A stretch of DNA of 64,000 nt from Elysia chlorotica (GCA_003991915.1 RQTK01000308.1:310224-374223); one strand, 5' to 3'; positions 37,656-50,162 are shown, counted from the stretch's first letter. A program made the numbers and translations. The notes: generated from the sequence alone by a model not told the origin.

Positions 37656-39431
37656 GATCTCTCGCCTGTCACTTCAAGGGTGCATATCCAAATCGGGTAT
37701 TCTCATAGAGTATTCTTTCCAACTGTCACTAGGCTTCGAAAACTATGAAATGCAGATGCAGGCAATGATTGAGTATTGTATAATGTCCAAAAGTACGGTT
37801 AACATCTTTGGTGTGCGTTTATAGGGAGAAGAGAAATATAGAAGAGGTATCGAAGTGTTTTAGTGTCTGATACGAATGGTATATTTAGCGTCTTACTTGG
37901 AATACCCTTGCTTATTATTCGATATTTCTCAATCTAGTATCAGTATCAATCTCTAAAGAACAGGAACAGCAATGACAAATCTGCGTGTCGTAAAGCCACA
38001 CTGGGAAAGAGGTCTAAGTATAGTGAGTACTTCTTACACGATCAACAAGCATCCTTAACATCATTACGGCTTTTCTCGGATAAGCTTAGGGCATAGACCA
38101 GGTCTCCACATCTCGGACAATTCCCTTGACTTCTGTACGTACCCATCTACTTCTTTTCGCGTCCTTTTGCCATTTTGCGTATTGTTCTGTGGAGTAAAGC
38201 TGCTATGAGGAAGGGCTCACTGTTGACTAGTATTTGGCGTTATTTTCTTGCAAAAATGAAAGGCTGTGCATAGATTTTTGCTGTCAACAAGGACTGCGAT
38301 GTTTAGACAAATAGGAGTACTTCCCTAACTCAAGAGCCTCATAACTTGTCGTAATTTGAATTATTATGTACAAAAATTAATGAGTTTATTATTTTCAAAA
38401 CAGAGACTATTTGAAGTGTGATTTTATTTTATTGAATCTTTAAGGGATGAGTTCGTTCAGTTCTCACAATTCGTCAAATGGATTAACATACAGTTTACGT
38501 ATTCCAATTTCACGGTAATCGACTTATTTTTGAAGTCTTCGTTGTTTATCTCCATTACTAAAATTAACTTGTTCGGTTTCGAAACGTTTTTTTATGTTTC
38601 AAAAGAAATTTTTTTTTATGTTTCGTTTTTGATAAGTAGGCACATTTACAAATGCTAAGTCGTAAACGTAGTAAACTAAGTATCAAACTTTGCTATTAAA
38701 AAATGTTTTCTTCCGCATTTTTTAAGGATTGCAATTGCCAGAGAGGGCATATTTCGAGTGATTCTGATATGGGAATACTAAGAGCCAGATATAGAAAACC
38801 ATTGCATTTAAAAAAGTGAATAGGAAGTGCTCGTGTTTTAGCATAAGATTGTAATCTAGTACTAACTCAGGCGCTTGTACTTACCGCGATCGTTAACTGA
38901 ACTAAAGGGCTGTTAAACGAACAAAGAAAAGGCACTTTCTGTTTTAACGTTTTTCAACAAAGCGGCGTCCGTTACATTTTAGAGTGGTAACCAACTTTAA
39001 GTAGGAATTTGTTTAGTTATAACGATATTTCTAGAGAACAGTTCATTATGCCCCGTTCTCTTGCATGCTATCTTTGACCTTTATGCTAACAAGCGAAATC
39101 CATATCGCCATCTATTGCCATGTTTTATTTGCCATGTGGCATGTAGATCAGTTACCAGCTGAATTGTTCCCCTTTCAAAAACCTCTTTTAATGAAGGATT
39201 ATTCAGAGTAATTGTAAACATTGCCTAATAACACACATTGTTGATGTGTATGCAATCTATTATCTTTTCAATTTGAATGCCATTGTTTTATCGAATTGCG
39301 CTGCATCGCGTTTGCCTCCGTATACTACTTTTCAATGATTTCAACGTATCTCTGTAGACGCGTTTTTTTTCCTCAAATTAACGCCTGTCTTTCTGTCTTT
39401 TTCTCTTCTTTTTTCGTCTCTCACCTTTCCC

Positions 39432-39433
<2 letters not shown>

Positions 39434-39503
<70 letters not shown>

Positions 39504-39506
39504 GTC

Positions 39507-39540
<34 letters not shown>
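39434..39540 (+). repeat. (TC)n(TGTC)n compound microsatellite
   Basis: TC run of about 60 bases, then TCTG units. The order is TC first. Confidence 0.95.
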
Positions 39541-39804
39541 ACATTTTAGTGATCTTCTATGTATCCCTTTATCGTCCCAAGTCTCTCTCTCTATGTCGCT
39601 CTCTCTGTCTCTCTCTGTCTCTCCCTCTCTGTGTCTCTCTCTCCCTCTCTCTCTTTTTATCTCAATACCCGTCACTCTCTTTCTATAAATCTCTCTTTTT
39701 TCTCTTTTACTCGACTCTCGCCTCTGCCTTATCGATCTTTTTCTGTTTCATCTTTCTCCCTTGCCCCCCTCTTTTTTTCTTACTGTTTCTCTCGTTTGTC
39801 TCCT

Positions 39805-39892
39805 TTTTTGCCTCTATCTAGGTCCGCTGCTGTCTCTGTTTCTCCGTGTCTCTCTCTCTCTCTCTCTCCCTTTCTCTCTGTCTCTATTTCTA

Positions 39893-39980
<88 letters not shown>

Positions 39981-40085
39981 CTTTTTCTCTCTCTGCCCCT
40001 TTTCTCTCTCTTTTTGTCTCTATCTAAGTCCGCTGCTGTCTCTGTTTCTCCGTGTCTCTCTCTCTCTCTCTGCCTTTCTCTCTGA
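39805..40085 (+). repeat. Tandem duplication around (TC)n, period about 206 bp
   Basis: The segment ctctatctaggtccgctgct followed by gtctctgtttctccgtg appears at 39811 and again near 40017. The (TC)n run between the two copies separates them. Confidence 0.75.
39851..39980 (+). repeat. (TC)n microsatellite
   Basis: Long TC run between the two copies of the 206 bp duplication. Confidence 0.95.
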
Positions 40086-41248
40086 TTTTTCTTTTCTGTT
40101 CTGAAATCATTTGCTTATCTCACTTTGGCAAGTCTGTGTTGCCCCCCTTAAATCGATCTAAAATATATTTTTATCTCTGTCTGCCTTTTATCATAGGGAT
40201 GCTTTAAAATCAAAGCAATGGTATAATTGAGGTAATCCTTCTTGACATTTCATAATAAGAGTATACGATAGCCAATTAATTATAGGATATGGCTTTAAAA
40301 AGCATACACTTTGCTTGTTCAAAGCAATGTCATGTTTGTTGTTATTGTTGTTGTTGTTTTGTTTTTAATATTATCTTAAGATACAACCTCTACTTTGCTG
40401 AGTTATGTCGCACATAAACCGTCTGGCTAGCTAGACAGCCAACCTAATTATTTTCGGAGTAACGAGTTTTATGACAGTGATAAAAAATTTCCGACAGCTA
40501 TTAAGTTTTTACGCCGTGCAAAGTGACATTTTATGTCGCATAGGATCACGATTTTCAAGAAAAAGAAAAGTTTGACATTGCACCGTGACATGAATGAAAG
40601 TTTTAGAGCAACAGTTGCCCTGTCTCACGCAAAACTGTAAACCTCTATGTCTCTTTTACCTAACCGACTACCTATTTTTCTTTCTGCCTCCCTCTCTTTC
40701 TTTCTTGCAGTCACATTATAATTTCAATCATTTAGATCCTACAGAGAATTTTACATGGTTTTGGTAAATAAATTATATGTATTTTTTTTTAAATTGTAGT
40801 ATAGATTTTATTTGTTGCTACCCTGCAAAATATCAGCGTGCAGTTGCCATGGTAGAAGAAAACAAGTTCGTGGTTGCCTGTGTTCCATTCAAGCAAGTTT
40901 TCTAGACCAGTTGAAGGCAACCCAACAGTTCCAAAGACTGTATTATTCCGCGCTTCCGCCTGTTTACAGCGCGCTTGATTAGATTCGATCCGCCGCTCGG
41001 AAAATGGGGAAATTTCGCATTCTGGCAATTTGGTGAAGTGATGAGAGGTTTTGAGTCGGGATGTAGAGGTTTTAATGCAACGAGGACAATGAGGGTTGAT
41101 TGGAGAGACAGTTGGAGAGTGTGAGAGGAAACGGAAGAACTAGATGTCGGATTTAGTAGAAAGTTTAAATGAAAGCATTTCCATTAGTAGTGTAAGAATG
41201 AAGGGTAATTTTCTCCTTTAAAAAGTATGAACTTCTTTATAGATAAAG

Positions 41249-41255
41249 AGACAGG

Positions 41256-41306
<51 letters not shown>

Positions 41307-41333
41307 CGACAGAAACAGAGAGAGAGAAAGAGA
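41249..41333 (+). repeat. (GA)n microsatellite
   Basis: GA run, one of few purine-sense tracts in the 39-57 kb interval. Confidence 0.95.
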
Positions 41334-42364
41334 AATGAAGAGGAAGGATGGATAGTTAAATTAACATGGAAAATGTGTTACGCCGTTTTAATCTGCGTAT
41401 TTAATTTATCATTCTTGATACCCTAATTTCCATGATATATTATATCTCCATTGTAGAAGTGTGTCACCAACTGTAACATCAAATTCTCGTTATTTATAAT
41501 CATAATTGCACTATCAGTCCAAGCGTCTGTCCATCGTTCCCCCTGAAAATGAAGTCTTCTGTGTGAGGTGAGGAAATTGCTGTCAGGTGCAGAGTACGGA
41601 CACATGTGGTCAGTGTCATTAACTTGCAGTTGGTTGACTTTGGCCCCCTGAGTTCTGAGAACAAATAAGATTTTGCTATTGTGTTATACTACATGTATAC
41701 AACTAGAGTTAACCAGTCTTAGAGCCAAAATAAATCGAATGGTCACTGATCTATAAATATAGCTCTGATCTTGAAGAATGGAATGAACGATACGATGTTA
41801 ACAAACCCACAGCAAAAGCAAAATCTATACGAAAAGGGAATTCAGACAGAGAGAAGTTAATCGTTTGGTACTATATACTTTGCGCTCGAGCACATAAAAG
41901 CAAAGACCATAGGAAATGAATTATGTGTCATTAGAGACGCTCTCATCTTAAGAAAGTGAGTCAATGAGCAAGCTCCTGATCCTAAAATTACATATTTTAG
42001 CTGAAATGACTTCAAAATTGGTCTGCATTTAAGTGAGAAGGGATGCTAATGTGTCATTCATCAATTGTGCAAGTACATGTACACATTCTGACCAGTGTTA
42101 TTCTTTTTTTCTGATGCCTTTGAACGTTTCCTGTCCACACAAAAAATAGTTCCAAGACTCGTTGATTTACAGACCGATGAATGGCTCAGACAGATGCTTA
42201 TAGTTCGTTCTTACAAGGGACACATCAAATTTGAATTTTGATCGATGGCTTTTAAAGTTAAATGTAAACTTTCTTGGAGTTTGGTACCAGTTTCAATCTC
42301 AGATAATCTGATTTGATTAGCATTTTCCAAAAAAATTAGTATGCGAAATCAAAGGCTCTCACTT

Positions 42365-42436
42365 ACTCAGCTTCGAACTTTGGTTCTCCAGCTCAGCAGG
42401 CAAGAGTAGTACCAATAGAACTATCTAACGCTCCTG
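42365..42436 (-). repeat. tRNA-like SINE head
   Basis: Minus strand GCGTTAGATAGTTCTATTGG (A-box region) is followed by ACCAAAGTTCGAAGC (B-box region). Confidence 0.4.
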
Positions 42437-42479
42437 TATCTGAAATTCGTGTCGTCGGGCTTACTTATTATCTTTTAAT

Positions 42480-42800
42480 ACCATAAACATAGCCGGTAGC
42501 GCCACATTCATTACCGTGACTCCATCCTCGGAGAGCCCAACTTAGCCCTATTAAGTTAACTCGCTGTGCACTGAATTAGCTGGCTGGCCACCACTGCTCA
42601 CCATCAATGGCGCTGCTACAGTGTCGTGTCCTCACCTCGAGCAGTCCCATCTGGCACTTACCCACGGGCCAGGGTTGCCTTTGAGATGGTCAGAGAGCCG
42701 GGGGATGTGCCAGTTTTAATGAGGGGTCAGGCTCCGGGATCGGGCCATCCATGTCTCGTCCTGTCGCCTGCATGCTAAACATGCTGGACATTCCTTCCCA
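42480..42800. other. GC-richer unique island of unknown role
   Basis: High-complexity, GC-richer than its surroundings. One plus-strand frame stays open for about 60 codons (from about 42585) but shows no domain, no strong start and no matched splice sites. It could be a conserved non-coding element or an unrecognised exon. Confidence 0.25.
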
Positions 42801-43437
42801 GAGGAGTGAGCTGAAAGTCGTGAAAGAATGAAGCTTATCGACATGGAGGAGTACTAAAATAGAACTAGCTGCTGTGAATGTGTTAAATATCCCTCGACAT
42901 GACTGCTATGCATGAAATAATGAATCAGTTCTGCATTGTAAAAAAAACGTTGGATCTAGTTGATGATTATAGCATTTTTCGGCAAAGTATCTTAAAAGAA
43001 TTTGTTGTTTATCACATAAACATATTTTGAATTTATCAGAATTGTCAGTGGCCTCTCTATGACAATAGATGGAATTGGTTCTATTTTCTCTTTCGGTTCC
43101 ATCGATTTTTCTTTTTATATATTTCTCTCTGCTTTGGGAAAAATACAAGATTTTCTCTCAATAACTTCCTATGTTCTCTAGATTGACAAGCTGTGTACTA
43201 TTTTTAGTCAAAAAGCTGTTATCTTTTATATTCTTTAGGGAACCCCTCTCTCATAAAACATTAGTAGTTTAGATGTTGTCAGAAACTTCTAATTTATGTT
43301 TATCTAAATGTTCGAAGTTTTCACTTTGCAATTTGAAGACCTGTAATATTGCCAAACTGAGTATTTATTTTGTTATCTTTTTTTCAACGAAAAAAGACTA
43401 AAATTTCATCGAATTCCGGCATAGCTTTATGACTCAC

Positions 43438-43454
43438 CTGTAATTTAATTACAG
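43438..43454. promoter_or_regulatory. Palindromic paired-type homeodomain site
   Basis: CTGTAATTTAATTACAG is a palindrome except for its central base. It contains TAATTTAATTA, which fits the P3 consensus TAATYNRATTA bound by paired-class homeodomain dimers. An E-box CACCTG overlaps its left edge. Confidence 0.3.
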
Positions 43455-43860
43455 ATGCCCGTTTTCTGCACGGGTAAATTGTTGACAAGTCCAGCAAACT
43501 TACATGCAACAAAAAGTGTACACACCACACGCCGCCTGATAATACTTTGATAAGTACAATTAAATTGTTTTTTAGTCCTGTGACTTACATGGCCAAAATT
43601 TTATTTCTAACTGCTAATCACACTGTCTTTTGATTTTCCTTCAATAGGCAGAACTAACTTTTCCTTTACTAGGCCGGACTAAATTTTCTGAGAAGAGAGA
43701 TGGCAGTCTAATTCACTAAATACTGCACTGGTATGCTCAAACTAAATTTATTAATGTAAATGTTTATATAACATAGTTGGGTTATTATCTTTGATAGTTG
43801 TTACGTCTTAAAGATTTCTCCTTTAAAATTCTATACTGTATTAATGAAGACATCCAAGGA

Positions 43861-43920
43861 TCCAACCACGTAGCTTTCAACCACCAGTAGTCCAATAAGT
43901 AGTAAACTGAGCTATAAAGT
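43861..43920 (-). repeat. tRNA-like SINE head
   Basis: Minus strand TTTATAGCTCAGTTTACTAC (A-box region) is followed by GTGGTTGAAAGCTACG (B-box region). Confidence 0.4.
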
Positions 43921-44184
43921 TATAACAACAGCTGTAGTTGTCTTTACTGATGTTTATACTTTAAGAAAAAACGACAACATATATCTCAACGAAGGTTAAA
44001 ATTTAAAAAAAAAACGCAAGGGGGAAGGGGGGCGGGAGGACATGCATCATCGGATCTAAAATAACATGAATTCAAAATAAATAAGTTCTTTCTTCTTTCT
44101 TTATACTACGAGAGGTCCTTGTTTATATTCTTAGGTAACGTTTAGTTGACATTCTTCAAACCGTTCAATGTTCCCTAGCAAGAT

Positions 44185-44340
44185 CCGCGCCTGACAGAAA
44201 GCCGTGCGGGATTACTGGTCAAAGGGCATCGAGAGCGCCTCTCCAGGTCTCATCCCCTCCATTGCCACTTACCCGGATGCGCAAAGAGTTACGGGATATG
44301 CTGAGAGGGCAGTTCGATTACTCGACTTTTTTCACGTGAC
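44185..44340. other. GC-richer unique island of unknown role
   Basis: A plus-strand frame ending RKELRDMLRGQFDYSTFFT is open for about 50 codons to a TGA near 44339. No acceptor-donor pair or known domain is visible. It is either a conserved non-coding segment or a decayed exon. Confidence 0.2.
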
Positions 44341-44518
44341 ATAATACCTTTGATGTTCTTATTAACTTGCAAGTGAATAATGACGCTTAAGTTTCGATAT
44401 TGACCATTTCTTGTCTGCGTCTTATCAGTGCTGGCTTGATTGTATCTTCAACGTTTGAGATAAATTAGGTGCCAAGGATCGCTCATAATTTTCTCTATTT
44501 CTTTCTCTCACCGAGCCT

Positions 44519-44634
44519 TCTGTCTGTCTGTGCGTCTGTCTGTCTGTCTGTCTGTGTGTCTGTCTGTTTGTCTGTCTGTCTATCTCTGCCTCTCTCTCTT
44601 GTCTCTCTCTCTCTCTTGTCTCTCTCTCTGTCTG

Positions 44635-44671
<37 letters not shown>

Positions 44672-44765
44672 GTCTCTCTCCCTCTCTCTCTCTCTCTTGT
44701 CTTTCTCTCTCACTCGATCTCTCTTTCTTTCTCTCCCACCCTCTTTCTCTATCTCTGTCTCTATC
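44519..44765 (+). repeat. (TGTC)n(TC)n compound microsatellite
   Basis: TGTC-type units first, then long imperfect TC. Confidence 0.95.
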
Positions 44766-45674
44766 TCTATTTTATCTCTTTTGGCATTGATCTACACACC
44801 TTTTGTATTCTCAAAAAATATCAAAACTCCTTAGACTTTTGAAAATTCGCTAAAATATTGCGCACTTAAGGAAAAGGGGACGTATAGTGTTAATGAATAA
44901 TTATGTAAGCCGGATCTTTCTTGGACTTTCTAGGCCTGGAAATTCATGAGTCTGTGTTTAGTGCATAATTATAAGAGCATGGCGCGGCACATGGACAGAA
45001 AATTATTTGATGTTTTTTTTTGTAGAGAGAGGAGTGTTTCTACTTCTGATCGTGTTGCAATATCTTGCAATGTGAGTGCTGTTACTTTGCAGTTGTTGTG
45101 AACTATTCACCTACAACAGGGACCCACTTTGTTTAATCAACGTCACGTGAGGCAATAGAGCCTCATTTCCCCTTGGGATTCATACTTTTTTCTGTATTCT
45201 GTAATATGTATCTAACTTATTTTTCAAAATTTTTTAGCCTTTTTCTTTTTCTTTATTTTATATTAAAGTCTTTTTCCCTTTTCTAAGCAAGTCTTATGTT
45301 TCCTTTTTTCTTCTCTCCACAAATATGAGATTTTCACCTACACTTTATCCTTCAAACATTGTTGAACTTTATACGCTTGCACTTAATATATTTCCGTATA
45401 TTCATTCTTTATTCAAGAAGATAGTTCGCACAATTTCTGAATTTTAAATTCTCTAAGAAAGGAAACAAAAAAGCAGAACAGAGGATGTGGGAGTGTCTGG
45501 GATCAATACAGCTGGTCTTTGATTTCACTGTTTTGGTCGATGCAGAGCAAGGGATGGCAGGGGGTTTTGTCTGGAGTTGTAATCTGGTCAACTGTTGAAT
45601 ATTACCAGATGGTAACAAAGATGTGTTTCGCCAGTATGTACCGTATGCTGATTTTTATGTGGGCTTTTTTCTAT

Positions 45675-45770
45675 GTATATCTGTCTCTATCTTCAATCTC
45701 TCTCAGTGTTCCTGTCTTCCTGTCTGTTTGTCTCTGTCTTAATCTCTCTCTCTGTCTATGTGTCTGTCTT

Positions 45771-45829
<59 letters not shown>

Positions 45830-45935
45830 TTTTCCTTAATCGTCAAAGTATATCTGTCTCTATCTTCAATCTCTCTCAGTGTTCCTGTCTTCCTGTCTGT
45901 TTGTCTCTGTCTTAATCTCTCTCTCTGTCTATGTG

Positions 45936-46002
<67 letters not shown>

Positions 46003-46019
46003 TTTTCCTTAATCGTCAA
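45675..46019 (+). repeat. Tandem duplication, period 173 bp, with (TC)n(CA)n core
   Basis: A block from tatatctgtctctatcttca through a (TC)n(CA)n run to ttccttaatcgtcaa is present twice, almost identical. It is a recent duplication of a whole microsatellite with its flanks. Confidence 0.9.
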
Positions 46020-46446
46020 TCTAAAATTGTATATCTTTCTTTGCATTGGCAACATAATATTTCAAATTTTAAAAAATCCATACTATTTCCCATCTGTGAA
46101 ATTGTTTTCCTCTTTTTCGGCCTCTTTATTCAATTTTTAAACACATTTTTCTCTGATTGAAATCTATAAACTAATATGACTCAATCTTCGCATAAACCCT
46201 CTGCATCCTTTTGCCTCGTAACATAATTCTTGTTTGGCTCCCGGCAGAAAAAGGTAAAAGTAAGATTTTAAGAGCACGATAGGCGAGTTTCGGGTGTCAA
46301 TTGTTGTCCTCTCTTTGTACGAATTTCTGAAAAATTTAGGGGACTTAGGACTAAAAATGTCTGTGCATGAGTTCTTCCTTCTGTTTATTTTCCAACATGT
46401 GATTATGTTAAATAGACTTTCAACTTTACATCCTATCTTTTATACA

Positions 46447-46839
46447 TTAATGTTGGTATCTTCCTTTCAAAATCACCTCAATGCCTGACGCTGAAGAATC
46501 TCCTAGGACAAGATTTCTCGCGCTTTTTTTATTGACAAAATCGATACTCATCATGTGGGGACTACCAGCTTTCAGCCTGGTTAATGGGGTACTGGACATC
46601 GTCTGGACGTTACGCGGGACGACTGGACAGTGACATGGGGCAGTATTAGATACTATCACAAACTGGACATCGTCACGTCTTGTTTTAAGAACGTGTAACA
46701 CTTTTGTTGATCTTCTCTTGTCAACATAGAATTTATCACTATAATGGTCAAAAATGTATGTACACTGGCCCACACTACTAACAACATTATAAAACAATAG
46801 CTGCCTTAAGAACTGTATCTTACAGGTACTTTTTATCAT
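46447..46839 (-). other. Unassigned open frame, 130 codons
   Basis: The longest open frame in the window that is neither simple-sequence nor pyrimidine-driven. The peptide, starting MIKSTCKIQFLRQ, has mixed composition, with KRRSTKVLHVLKTRRDDVQF and an APCHCPVVPR segment. I recognise no domain, signal peptide or membrane segment. It lies antisense within the putative large intron. A chance frame, a decayed transposon piece or a small intronic gene are all possible. Confidence 0.15.
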
Positions 46840-47749
46840 GTATCATTTTTTTAATAATTTCAACTATAACATTACAAATGTGTATGACTGATGAGGTCAA
46901 TTCGTGTAATATTTGGGCCTTAAACTAATAGAAAGCAAAAATAAGTTATTAAATATCCAGGCATAAATGTATAAATCTTTATACTATATGTCATCAAAGT
47001 ATCTGTCATAACTCATACATTTTTAAAACTCTATAAGATCATCAAAATCATCTGCTGAAAACAATGGTCATATAATGCCTCTAATATATATTAATAATCC
47101 GAAAGCATTTCTAAGTTTATTTTTTCGTATTAAATGCATTCGTGTAGAGTAAACTTGACGCCTAATAGCAGATATTTATTTAACTTTTTATTAATCCTAA
47201 CAAATATCATTTGCTTTTACTTTTTTATAATAAAAGCTAGATTTATTCCTTCCTTCCTGCTCGTTAAACTAATGTGTTCTATGAAATTCACTGATTGATG
47301 CGAAACACAATGGCTGTCCATTTACAATATCATGAAATCAAAACTCATTTGTGCCTTCATGCATACAGTCACGACTCCTGCATTTGTCTCGTTCACTTAG
47401 ACGCCATAAACAAATGCATTTGTGAAAAGCATAAGTGTTTTGCTCAGCAAGAAAAGCGATTTGGTTAAGATGAATATCTCTTGCAGCTTTTAGCGCATGA
47501 ATAATTCGCTCTCCTATACTACCATATGTTTCAGCCATCTAGAAACTGCAGCCAATTAGCGCTGCACAGATGATGTCACTCAGTTTATGTCATGTCCACT
47601 TCCTTCCTGTCTGCGTCCTCAGCAGGATACCCTGTCATTGGAATCCCTCTGCGGTATCATTAGCCCAGACCCTACACCTGGTCATTAGTGGAGCTCTTTC
47701 TGGGATTTCGATGTGTTTGTCTCTCTTTTTATCTCTCTCCCCATATTTT

Positions 47750-47753
<4 letters not shown>

Positions 47754-47795
<42 letters not shown>
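47754..47795 (+). repeat. (TC)n microsatellite
   Basis: About 20 TC units, followed by a short ACAC run near 47822. Confidence 0.95.
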
Positions 47796-47797
<2 letters not shown>

Positions 47798-48028
47798 TAT
47801 TTTTCTCTTTCTCTATTTCCTCACACACATACACACACCCGCTTTCTCACTCTTTCTATTGCCTTTTATGTTTCTCTCTGACTTTGTAAACGTTTCATTG
47901 CCATTAGCCCATGCCCATTCAGCGTGGTCATCATGCGACACAATTTATGTATGTCTCAGTCTCATTTGTCTCTCTTATCATTCTTTGTGTCCATCTGATG
48001 TCTGTCTCTCTTGCTCGCTCTCTCTATC

Positions 48029-48038
48029 TCTATCTCTT

Positions 48039-48092
<54 letters not shown>
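48029..48092 (+). repeat. (TC)n microsatellite
   Basis: TC run, pure from about 48042. Confidence 0.95.
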
Positions 48093-48094
<2 letters not shown>

Positions 48095-48320
48095 ACTTTT
48101 TATCTCTGATCAATACCTCTTAATATTACCAGATCCTTAGGAACTAGCAATATAACCTTTTGTTAATGAAAAGTATCTGTTGACATTTTAAAATCCCTTG
48201 TCCCTTGGATCAGACATTTGACATTCTGCAGCTCAAGAATATTATAATCTTTTAAGAATGAAGAGTGGAGAAAAGCATGAGTGATTGGTCCTGATTGGAT
48301 TGAAGTTATACGCATCATGT

Positions 48321-48540
48321 TATCTCTCTCTCTGTCTCTCTATCTCTCTTTCTCTCTCTCTATCTCTTTCATTCTATGTCCCTGTCTTGCTCCCTCTCTC
48401 TCTCTCTCTCTTTCTCTGTCTCTCTCTCAATCACTTTCTTTCTATGTCTCTGTCTTGCTCCTTTCTCTCTCTCTGTCTCTCTCTGTCTTTCTCTCTCTCC
48501 CTCTCTCTCATTCTCTGTCTCTGTCTCTCTCCATGTCTCT
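48321..48540 (+). repeat. Imperfect (TC)n with ~68 bp internal duplication
   Basis: ctatgtctctgtcttgctcc-type block occurs at about 48374 and 48442 within the TC tract. Confidence 0.85.
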
Positions 48541-48593
48541 AAATACCACCAGTAAATGCTAGATATTGTCAGATTAATAACCCTATAGCTTGT

Positions 48594-48800
48594 TTGGGTG
48601 TCCACTGCCATGTGTGCAGTCGCTTATTCGAATATACTAAGCGTCTTGTAGGAAAACGAGTGGCCCCAAAGGTAAAATGCAAGTGTTCTAATAGAAAGCT
48701 TGTATGCTCTTGCCCTGATCCAGAGTATACCACTCTGATGACCCATCTAGCCGTATTAAACATACTTGAGAATCTAAGAAAGGAGGGGCTTTGCCCATGA
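48594..48800 (+). other. Unassigned Cys-rich open frame, 68 codons
   Basis: The plus strand encodes MGVHCHVCSRLFEY, then KVKCKCSNRKLVCSCPDPEY. Cysteines are paired as CHVC and CKC...CSC, but spacing does not fit a zinc finger I can name. The minus strand is open over the same span (48569-48763). It may be chance or a repeat fragment. Confidence 0.12.
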
Positions 48801-50084
48801 AATAACTTGTGCCCCTCTGAACGGTAATCTAAGAATCTTACATATCTTCCTTGTTGTAGGTTTAGTTGGGCACTGCATAAATGTATGCTTCCATTTTGAA
48901 TTGACTAAATCTATATATTTATTTCAGAGATATTCTTTCTAAACACCTAACAAAAATAGTAATAAATTCATATAACTCTATGTGAAAAAGGTGATGTTTT
49001 AAATCCGATTGTACACTCACATGACTAAAGTAGTTCGACTGAAGTAGCGTTGCAAGTTGATTTACACCATCCTGTAAAATTTAATGGAAAAAGGACTTTT
49101 TTATAAACATAAACACGATGTGAAAATATTTTGAAATTGTAGTTGTGAACAACGATTTTTTAATTTTTTTGCAAGTTCTGGCGAGAATTTCACCACACAC
49201 GTCTTGATTAGATTCGTCTGGCAATGTAAGCTTATCGGGAAAGCCTAGTGTTTTGCACAAATGAAGTCACTCAGATCCCATTAGGCTCTGAACACACGCT
49301 CGGCCCGTCCCTGAGGGAGTAACAAAATGCTACAAGATTTAGACAACAAAATAAAACAAAACAAAACAAAACAAAAACGAGAAGCAAGAAAGTTTCTTAG
49401 CACCTTGCTAAGCAAGAATTTTGTATAAATCTAGGAATCGATCACGTTTTTCTCTGATATATCTTTAGTTGGTTTTTCTTGTGGCTCCTCTCAGCGTCTT
49501 TTCTCCAAAGTACATAGATTACGGAGACTCCATTTATTATTTATATATCTATAATCCTTTTTCTAAAAGTACACGATTTATGTGTCTCCCCGTCTGTCTG
49601 TTCACACTTTTAAAACCACAGTCAGCGTACCAGATAAACTATTTTCCTTTGTCGCTGTTGCTCTTTCTTTTATTCTTTTATGTTATACTTTTCAATTTTT
49701 TTTTTACCTATATTTTCATTATTTTCTAGTCCATCGTATGTCTGTTGTTTTTTGGAACAATGCGAAGAACTTGAATTTCTAATATGGTTTCTAAATGTCC
49801 ATCTTTTATTATACCGTTTTCTTTTGTGTGCTCCGCTTTACCCTCATTTTATAAAATTGCCGACAATTGTGATCGATTTTTCTTTTAACTAATTGTCTTA
49901 ATATATATTTTATTCTCCTATTTCCCTCTCTCTGTCAACGTTTACAAAGGATCCTGTGTTACTATCTCTCTTTTCATTGCCCCCTTCTTTTTTATTACTC
50001 ACTATCTATCTCGCTCTTTCTTTCTTTCTCTCTGTATGTCTGTTAGTCTGTCTGGCTGGTCGTCTATCTGGCTGTCTCACTAAC

Positions 50085-50087
<3 letters not shown>

Positions 50088-50139
<52 letters not shown>

Positions 50140-50162
50140 TTCTCTCTCACTCTCTCTCTCTA
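50088..50162 (+). repeat. (TC)n microsatellite
   Basis: TC run with few interruptions. Confidence 0.95.

Noticed and set aside
39559..40104. Long Ser-Leu open frames over (TC)n tracts (also 7217-7483, 44469-44834, 47688-48140, 60393-60800 minus and others)
   Set aside because: They are translations of dinucleotide or tetranucleotide repeats, open in several frames at once, and shared by all such tracts.
47338..47538. 66-codon minus-strand frame starting MAETYGSIGERII
   Set aside because: Looks protein-like but the start context is weak, there are no splice signals and no recognisable family; one such frame is expected by chance in 64 kb.
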